From NCBI GenBank assembly GCA_022360075.1, contig JAKSDN010001394.1:1-9555 (forward strand): a stretch of 9,555 nt of DNA, written 5' to 3'. Below are positions 5,054-9,555 of this stretch, piece after piece. Source of the DNA: Kiloniellales bacterium. GTDB taxonomy: Bacteria; Pseudomonadota; Alphaproteobacteria; Kiloniellales; JAKSDN01. Every line of letters starts with the position of its first letter. Positions within the stretch are counted from its first letter, which is position 1. The notes beneath the pieces were generated by a model that was given only the letters and a program-made list of their open reading frames with translations, did not search any database and was not told where the DNA came from. The translations under genes and the position numbers were made by a program.

Positions 5054-5352
5054 AAGCCGGGCCCTGAGACTCGGGCCTTAAAGCCGGGCGCACTATGGCC
5101 GTAGCGTTCCGCCCGGCGCAAGGCTCGCGGTCGGTGGCGTCCGCCACGGCCCCGGCGCGCCTGGCCGGCTGCGGACATCCATCGTGCTGTCGCCGGCACG
5201 CGTCCGGAGGACTCCCCGTTTTTGTGATTTCAAACACAGATAGCCTAATTCGACCATTTATTCTGCTTTAGATCGCACTAAACAAAATTCGATATGGCTC
5301 GTCCTCTCTAGGTCCGCAGTGTGCCGAGCCTTCGAAGGAGAAGGAGCGGATC
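5054..5352. other. Intergenic region between the broken tRNA and the haem-protein gene
   Basis: No gene is supported here. Positions 5054-5215 are very GC-rich with scattered short inverted repeats (such as GGCCC...GGGCC at 5058-5075), and should hold the old promoter of the broken tRNA on the minus strand. Positions 5216-5300 are sharply AT-richer and are the likely promoter region for the gene at 5353, although I cannot choose a -35/-10 pair with confidence. Confidence 0.5.
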
Positions 5353-6819
5353 ATGACGAAGTCGAAACACGGCGTTATCGACCTTATCACCGGGTGTCTG
5401 CCGGCTGCCGGCGGTGTTCTTGCTTGCCTGACTCTCGGGGCCGGGGCCGCTTGGGCGATCGACTACGGCGTCGACATGCCGGACCCGGGTATCCCTGGCT
5501 ACAGCTTCCCGGAGTCCGAGACCAACCTCGTCGCCTGGGTCGATGCGGGCGATAGCAAGCGGATCAACACCCATGCCTGGGGCGTCTGGGCCGCGCTGAC
5601 GTCGCTGTCCGGGCGGCCGGCGCACGGCCAGGCGGACGCGCGGGTCTATCAGACCTGGATGACGCCCGGCCAGATCCTGGAAGCGACCAACAGCACGGAA
5701 AGCCACGCGCTGACCGCCGATCAGCGCCCGCTCGTGCTGGAGACGCCGCGTCAGTTCAGCGCCTCCGACAGCACGCAGGCGGTTGCTGCGCAGAGCGCGC
5801 CGGACTGCGGCCAGGGCGGCAAGCCGGACACCTGCATCGTGGTCACGGTGAACTACAGCCCGCCGGCGGCCAAGCACGCGCTCGAGAACCGGCTGATGTG
5901 GGCGAGCACGCTGCAGGCCTATCTGGACAACGGCTACGTCGAGATCCCGAACTTTCCGGTCGCGGCGGTCACGGTGAAGCCGGTCTACAAGGTGATCACC
6001 CAGGACAAGCTGCGCAACGGCCGGCTCTACGTCATGCCGGCCTGGCCGGGCACGCCCGATCCGCCGAAGGCCTTTCCCGAGACGGCCTGGAACGAAGGCT
6101 GCTTCTACGTTGACACCGAGAATCAGGGGCAGGGCAATGGTGCCGTCGATTGGTCCTGCGCGAATCCAACGCCGGAGACCACCTACAACCTCGAGGACTT
6201 CATCAACATTCCGATCACCGCCGCGGATCAGGCCTACTACGCGAAGCTGACCCAGGGCCAGGCGCAGGTCCAGCCGGGTGATATCCTGATCCTGGTCGCC
6301 ATGCACACCACGACCCGCGAGATGACCCGCTGGGCCTGGCAGACCTTCTTTTGGACCCCGAGCGTCAACGATCCCAAGCTGCCGAGCAGCGCGGCGATCG
6401 CCGCCGACCGGCCGGCCGAGCTGACCGGCGCGCCGGCACACTACGCCATGTCGGTCGCCTATCAGATGCTGGCGCCGGCCCATCCGCTCAACGGCGGCCG
6501 CGACGTGGGCTCCCTGCATCCGGCCTACAACCCCTATCTCGAGGCCGGCTTCGCGCCCGACACCTTCAGAGTCACGCGAACGGTGCAGACGCCGACGGCG
6601 CCGGTCACCACCGAGTACGGGGTGCAGACCAACTGCATGACCTGTCACGGCCTCGCCATGTACGACCCGCAGATGGACTACGACGGCGCCGGCGGCGCCG
6701 GGCGCCAGGTGCCCTACGGCGCCAACTTCTATCTCGGCCGCGACGACGCCGTGTTCGACGGCGCGCTGAAGCTCGACTTCGCCTGGTCGATCCTCGGGAC
6801 CGTGGACACCAGCAAGTAG
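5353..6819 (+). CDS. Secreted c-type cytochrome-like protein with one C-terminal CxxCH motif
   Basis: 488 residues. AAGGAG at 5341-5346 lies six bases before ATG 5353. The N-terminus is an export signal: basic start, hydrophobic stretch, and 'GAGAAWA' with probable cleavage near residue 35. A single haem c attachment motif CMTCH is at 428-432, near the C-terminus ('TNCMTCHGLAMYDP'). Upstream, ~390 residues form a Trp/Pro/Tyr-rich domain, with 'HAWGVWAAL' (~74-82), two cysteines in 'PDCGQGG' and 'PDTCIV', two more in 'EGCFYV' and 'DWSCANP', and 'HTTTREMTRWAWQTFFW' (~318-334). Such a layout is seen in uncharacterised cytochrome c family proteins of proteobacteria (memory, not searched). The role may be periplasmic electron transfer or redox catalysis on an unknown substrate; an axial ligand cannot be assigned. 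GC-rich codon use fits a chromosomal gene. It is alone on the plus strand and converges with the transporter operon 31 bp away. Confidence 0.85.
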   Translation: MTKSKHGVIDLITGCLPAAGGVLACLTLGAGAAWAIDYGVDMPDPGIPGYSFPESETNLVAWVDAGDSKRINTHAWGVWAALTSLSGRPAHGQADARVYQTWMTPGQILEATNSTESHALTADQRPLVLETPRQFSASDSTQAVAAQSAPDCGQGGKPDTCIVVTVNYSPPAAKHALENRLMWASTLQAYLDNGYVEIPNFPVAAVTVKPVYKVITQDKLRNGRLYVMPAWPGTPDPPKAFPETAWNEGCFYVDTENQGQGNGAVDWSCANPTPETTYNLEDFINIPITAADQAYYAKLTQGQAQVQPGDILILVAMHTTTREMTRWAWQTFFWTPSVNDPKLPSSAAIAADRPAELTGAPAHYAMSVAYQMLAPAHPLNGGRDVGSLHPAYNPYLEAGFAPDTFRVTRTVQTPTAPVTTEYGVQTNCMTCHGLAMYDPQMDYDGAGGAGRQVPYGANFYLGRDDAVFDGALKLDFAWSILGTVDTSK

Positions 6820-6850
6820 GCTGGGTGGGGCGCGGATCGGGACTGTCGCC

Positions 6851-7822
6851 TTACGCCAAGTGGCAGGCCGCAAGCCGGCCCTGTGCGATATCCCGCAGGG
6901 CCGGCAGCTCCGCGCGGCAGCGCTCCACGGCGAGCGGGCAGCGCGGCGCGTAGGCGCAGCCTACCGTCGGAAGCTCGACTTCGGCCGGGCCTTCGTTCTT
7001 GCGCCCACGGCGCCGGGTCGCCGGGTCCGGCTTTGGCACGGCGGCGAGCAGGGCCTGGGTGTAGGGATGGCGCGGGCCGGCAAAGACCGCGGCCGTCGCG
7101 CCCTGCTCGACGATGCGGCCCTGGTACATGACCGCGACCCGGTCGGTGACGTGACGCACGACCGAGAGGTCGTGGCTGATGAAGAGATAAGTGAGGCCGA
7201 GCCGCGCCTGCAGATCCATCATCAGATTGAGCACCTGGGCCTGGACCGAGACGTCGAGCGCTGAGACCGGCTCGTCGGCGACGATCAGCGCCGGCTCGGT
7301 GATCAGCGCGCGGGCGATCGCGATGCGCTGGCGCTGGCCGCCGGAGAACTCGTGCGGGTACTTGTCGGCGTCGCTTGCCTTCAGCCCGACGGCGGCCAGA
7401 GACCCGACCACCCGCTCGCGGCGCTCGGCCATGCCCAGCCGCTCCAGCAGGCCGTCGAGCGGCTCGGCGACGATGCGCCCGACCTTCTGGCGCGGGTCGA
7501 GCGAGCCGTAGGGATCCTGGAACACCATCTGGAACTGCCGGCGCAGCGCGCGCAGCGCCTCCGGCGCCAGCTCGAACAGCGCCTGGCCCCGAAAGCGCAC
7601 GCGGCCAGCGCTCGGCCGGTCGAGCGCCATGACCAGGCGCGCCAGCGTCGACTTGCCGCAGCCGGACTCGCCGACGATTCCGACGCTGTGGCCGGCCTCG
7701 ACGGTAAGGTCGATGCCGTGCAGGGCGCGGAAGCTGGGTGCCGGGCCGAAGAGCCTCTGCCGCGGCAAAAGGTAGTCGCGGACCAGGCCCTCGATCGCGA
7801 GCAGGGGCGCGGCTTCGGTCAT
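6851..7822 (-). CDS. Oligopeptide/dipeptide-type ABC transporter ATP-binding protein (OppF/DppF-like)
   Basis: 323 residues, usual length. All ATPase motifs are present: Walker A GESGCGKS (51-58), Q-loop 'FQDPYGSLDPR' (Q102), signature 'FSGGQRQR' (159-166), Walker B 'LIVADEP' with catalytic E184, D-loop 'SALD', and switch H217 in 'ISHD'. The C-terminal oligopeptide-transporter extension follows ('GPRHPYTQALLAAVPKP', 249-265), with four cysteines (C289, C295, C302, C320) in the spacing that binds a [4Fe-4S] cluster in some Dpp/Opp ATPases. 'FQDPYGSLDPR' is typical of the second ATPase (F-type). It powers import of peptides or other small solutes as a heterodimer with the 8190-9182 product. It is last in the minus-strand operon but 367 bp from the previous gene. 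The substrate cannot be told from the ATPase. Confidence 0.95.
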   Translation of the reverse strand: MTEAAPLLAIEGLVRDYLLPRQRLFGPAPSFRALHGIDLTVEAGHSVGIVGESGCGKSTLARLVMALDRPSAGRVRFRGQALFELAPEALRALRRQFQMVFQDPYGSLDPRQKVGRIVAEPLDGLLERLGMAERRERVVGSLAAVGLKASDADKYPHEFSGGQRQRIAIARALITEPALIVADEPVSALDVSVQAQVLNLMMDLQARLGLTYLFISHDLSVVRHVTDRVAVMYQGRIVEQGATAAVFAGPRHPYTQALLAAVPKPDPATRRRGRKNEGPAEVELPTVGCAYAPRCPLAVERCRAELPALRDIAQGRLAACHLA

Positions 7823-7921
7823 CGCACGACGGCCCCACCGTTCGCTGCCGGCTCGCCTGCGGCCGCTGCCGCCCGGCGTCTGCCGTTCGCCTTCTTAACC
7901 GAGCCTCCCCACCAAACTGTC

Positions 7922-7964
7922 ATCCTCGGACAAGCGCCGCGACGCGGCGCGCCGATCCGAGGAT
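7922..7964. repeat. Nested palindromic intergenic repeat
   Basis: The outer arms ATCCTCGG (7922-7929) and CCGAGGAT (7957-7964) are perfect 8-bp complements. Inside, GCGCCGC (7934-7940) and GCGGCGC (7944-7950) form a second stem with a 3-nt loop. 'ATCCATGG' follows. The outer part resembles the short 'TCATCCTCGG...CCGAGGATCCATGG' repeats scattered in alphaproteobacterial genomes (memory). It has no T-tract, so it is probably not an intrinsic terminator. Confidence 0.7.
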
Positions 7965-8064
7965 CCATGGGAGACGTTAAACTTGAAACGCGCCCAAGGC
8001 GTCTCGGCCGTCGATCAATCGGATATTGGCCCGCGTTCAGCGGCGCGATTGGCGATATGAAGAA

Positions 8065-8163
8065 TTGACACAGATGAACACAGATAAACACAGATGAACC
8101 GTGCGATTGGTACTTGCATGCCAACCGGATACATCTGTGTTCATCTGTGTTTATCTGTGTCAA
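8065..8163. repeat. Long inverted repeat built of ACACAGATRA tandem units
   Basis: The left arm (8065-8097) is TTG followed by three 10-bp units, ACACAGATGA, ACACAGATAA and ACACAGATGA. The right arm (8131-8163) is its reverse complement over 33 nt with two internal differences and one at the tip. The 33-nt loop between them is unique sequence. As RNA it would form a long hairpin between the two ATPase coding regions. Motifs of this type recur in many bacterial genomes and are often mistranslated as 'VFICVHLC' peptides (memory). Confidence 0.8.
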
Positions 8164-8189
8164 ATACAAAACCTCAATACGATCAGCAT

Positions 8190-9182
8190 TTACACGCCCA
8201 AAGGATAAAGACATGCCGCGTCATGCTCGTGATCGATCAAGACGGCTGGCGGCATGCGCGCGTGGCAGTCTCCTGTGACGTAAGCGCAGCGTGACGCGAA
8301 AGGACAGCCGGGCGGCGGCGTATGAGGGTCCGGCACCTCGCCGGGAATCGTGGCCAGACGGGGCCGGGTGTCGGCTTTGCTATCCGCGTGGCCGGATGGG
8401 AGCTCGCTCTGCGGCATGGCGGCGAAGAGGCCGCGGGTATAGGGATGCGCCATGCGGGCGAAGAGGCCGGCGGTCGGGCCGCGCTCGACGATCCGGCCGG
8501 CGTACATGACCAGCACGCGGTCGGTGGTCTCGGCGACCACGCCCAGGTCGTGGGTGATCATGATCAGCGCCATGTCTTCTTCCTCGGCGATCTCGCTGAT
8601 CAGCGCCAGGATCTGCGCTTGGATCGTCACGTCGAGCGCCGTGGTCGGCTCGTCGGCGATCAGCAGGGCCGGCTGGCAGGCGAGCGCCATGGCAATCACC
8701 ACGCGTTGGCGCTGGCCGCCGGAGAGCTGATGCGGATGGAGCGACAGCGGAAAGCGCGCCGGCGGCAGGCCGACCCGCTCGAGCAGGCGCCCGGCGCGCG
8801 CGCCGGCCTCGGCGCGGTCGAGGCTGAGGTGCAGGCGCAGGCCCTCGGCCACCTGATCGCCGATGGTCCTGACCGGGTTGAGCGCGGTCATGGGCTCCTG
8901 GAACACCATGGCCAGGCGCCGGCCGCGCAGGTCGCAGAGCCGCGCCTCCTCGGCCGCCAGCAGGTCCTCGCCGTCGAGCCGAATCCGGCCGGTGACCCGC
9001 GCGGCCTCGGGCAGCAGTCCCATGACGGCGAGCGCGGTCATGGACTTGCCGCAACCCGACTCGCCGACCAGGCCCAGGCTCGCCCCGGCCGCCAGCTCGA
9101 AGCTGACGTCGCGCAGGATCTGCGCCGGGCCGCGCGGCGTGTCGATCGTGACCGACAGCTCTTCGACCTCGAGCAAAGGCAT
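8190..9182 (-). CDS. Oligopeptide/dipeptide-type ABC transporter ATP-binding protein (OppD/DppD-like)
   Basis: 330 residues, typical for the first (D-type) ATPase. Walker A is GESGCGKS (40-47), the Q-loop is '[10 protein letters not shown]' (Q95), the signature is 'LSGGQRQR' (153-160), Walker B is 'LLIADEP' with E178, and the switch is H211 in 'ITHD'. '[10 protein letters not shown]' marks the D-type, in contrast to 'FQDPYGSLDP' in its partner. The oligopeptide C-terminal domain begins at '[14 protein letters not shown]' (244-257) and carries C293, C299, C306 and C324, a probable iron-sulphur binding set. It acts at the inner face of the cytoplasmic membrane with the permeases. ATG 9182 has GAGGG about 8 nt upstream and is 11 bp beyond the permease stop, so the two genes are one transcription unit. 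Confidence 0.95.
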   Translation of the reverse strand: MPLLEVEELSVTIDTPRGPAQILRDVSFELAAGASLGLVGESGCGKSMTALAVMGLLPEAARVTGRIRLDGEDLLAAEEARLCDLRGRRLAMVFQEPMTALNPVRTIGDQVAEGLRLHLSLDRAEAGARAGRLLERVGLPPARFPLSLHPHQLSGGQRQRVVIAMALACQPALLIADEPTTALDVTIQAQILALISEIAEEEDMALIMITHDLGVVAETTDRVLVMYAGRIVERGPTAGLFARMAHPYTRGLFAAMPQSELPSGHADSKADTRPRLATIPGEVPDPHTPPPGCPFASRCAYVTGDCHARMPPAVLIDHEHDAACLYPLGV

Positions 9183-9193
9183 CCGCGCAGCCC

Positions 9194-9555
9194 TCAGCGC
9201 GCGCGGCGCAGGCGCGGATCGAGCAGGTCGCGCAGCCCGTCGCCGAAGAGGTTGAGGCCGAGCACCGTGAGCGCGATCGCCAGGCCCGGGAAGATCGCGA
9301 GCTGCGGCGCCTGGAACATCAGGGTCTGGGCCTCGTTCAGCATTTTGCCCCAGCTCGGCTGCGGCGGCTCGGTGCCGAGGCCGAGATAGCTGAGGCCCGC
9401 CTCGGCGAGAATGGCGAGCGCGAACTGGATGGTCGCCTGGACGATCAGCACGCTCGCCACGTTGGGCAGCACGTGCTCGAGGCTGATGCGCGCCGCGCCC
9501 TTGCCGGCGGCTCGCGCTGCCAGGATGAACTCGCGCTGCCAGATCACCAGGGCGC
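9194..9555 (-). CDS. Oligopeptide/dipeptide-type ABC transporter permease (OppC/DppC-like), C-terminal part
   Basis: The last ~120 residues of the second permease; the gene runs off the right edge and the reading frame is open to 9553, so the GTG at 9547 is an internal codon. The EAA loop that docks on the ATPases is visible ('EFILAARAAG' to 'EHVLPN'). Next come membrane segments with 'LAEAGLSYLGLGTEPPQPSWG', a family hallmark, and then the closing 'LTVLGLNLFGDGLRDLLDPR'. It is an inner-membrane channel subunit; the other permease and the binding protein are expected further right. Confidence 0.95.
   Translation of the reverse strand, partial: ALVIWQREFILAARAAGKGAARISLEHVLPNVASVLIVQATIQFALAILAEAGLSYLGLGTEPPQPSWGKMLNEAQTLMFQAPQLAIFPGLAIALTVLGLNLFGDGLRDLLDPRLRRAR

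Larger units (their letters stand above)
7823..8189. other. Unusually long gap between the two transporter ATPase genes, filled by repeats
   Basis: No gene is supported. The gap holds a nested palindrome (7922-7964) and an inverted pair of 10-bp tandem repeats (8065-8163). The rest is unremarkable: GC-rich near 7823-7890 and of mixed composition after 7970. Partner ATPase genes in these operons normally touch or overlap, so the gap probably grew by repeat insertion. I see no clear promoter for the 7822 gene. Confidence 0.7.

Noticed and set aside
5232..5242. AAACACAGATA near the haem gene promoter resembling the 8065 repeat unit
   Set aside because: Only 10-11 bp match and there is no second unit or inverted arm, so chance is sufficient.
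5308..6873. 521-codon minus-strand open frame opposite the haem protein gene
   Set aside because: Its sequence is Arg/Gly/Val-rich low complexity, as expected for the antisense of GC-rich coding DNA. The plus-strand frame has a signal peptide, a ribosome-binding site and a haem motif.
6729..7838. 369-codon minus-strand open frame and plus-strand frame 7352-8068 over the ATPase gene
   Set aside because: Both are shadows; the 6851-7822 frame contains every ABC ATPase motif in order.
8065..8163. Possible CRISPR array from the ACACAGATRA units
   Set aside because: The units are 10 bp, contiguous without spacers, and arranged as two inverted arms.
7819..8214. Minus-strand frame containing 'NTDEHR' and 'VFICVHLC'
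   Set aside because: This is a translation of the ACACAGATRA inverted repeat, a common source of false proteins.
8322..9389. 355-codon plus-strand open frame
   Set aside because: Antisense of the other ATPase and permease genes, rich in Arg/His/Gln/Ala with no domain.

Overview
The window joins two kinds of DNA. Positions 5054-9555 look like the chromosome of a high-GC proteobacterium, most likely an alphaproteobacterium (inferred from codon use, gene style and the 'TCATCCTCGG...CCGAGGATCCATGG' type of intergenic palindrome). Positions 1 to about 5010 look like an accessory, plasmid-like or integrative element. It is more AT-rich in its middle and carries tyrosine recombinases at both ends, a DUF3768 gene, two DNA-binding proteins with repeat-rich DNA inside their genes, and a tRNA-Leu gene.

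Left to right: 1-197 is the C-terminus of a small tyrosine recombinase (+). 258-695 is a small lipoprotein (+). 893-1456 is an exported protein (+), followed by a bidirectional terminator at 1533-1555. 1562-1897 is a DUF3768 protein (-). 2063-2764 is a helix-turn-helix/coiled-coil protein (+). 2824-3528 is a winged-helix protein with a basic tail, possibly a replication initiator (+). 3557-3643 is a complete tRNA-Leu(UAA) (-). 3694-4875 is a full-length phage-type integrase (-). 5013-5053 is the 5' half of a second tRNA-Leu(UAA), cut off in its anticodon arm (-). That half-tRNA is the clearest junction between element and chromosome.

On the chromosomal side, 5353-6819 encodes a secreted protein with one haem c motif near its C-terminus (+). 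Converging on it is a minus-strand oligopeptide/dipeptide-type ABC importer operon, read from 9555 downwards: permease C-terminus (9194-9555), first ATPase (8190-9182) and second ATPase (6851-7822). The two ATPase genes are separated by 367 bp holding two unrelated palindromic repeats.

The most interesting part is 1960-3440. Short DNA motifs recur inside the coding sequences of the two DNA-binding proteins. The decamer GACAAGACGC occurs four times and is read in all three frames. AGTTGACATC occurs three times direct and once inverted, forming a 25-bp palindrome, and is followed by an A-rich stretch. Both genes also have a -10-like hexamer ending exactly 6 nt before a start codon, as expected for leaderless mRNAs. 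Together these suggest a compact self-regulated replication or maintenance module whose cis sites lie within its genes. The second point of interest is the integrase flanked by a complete tRNA-Leu(UAA) and a broken copy, which suggests that the element disrupted the host tRNA and supplies a substitute.
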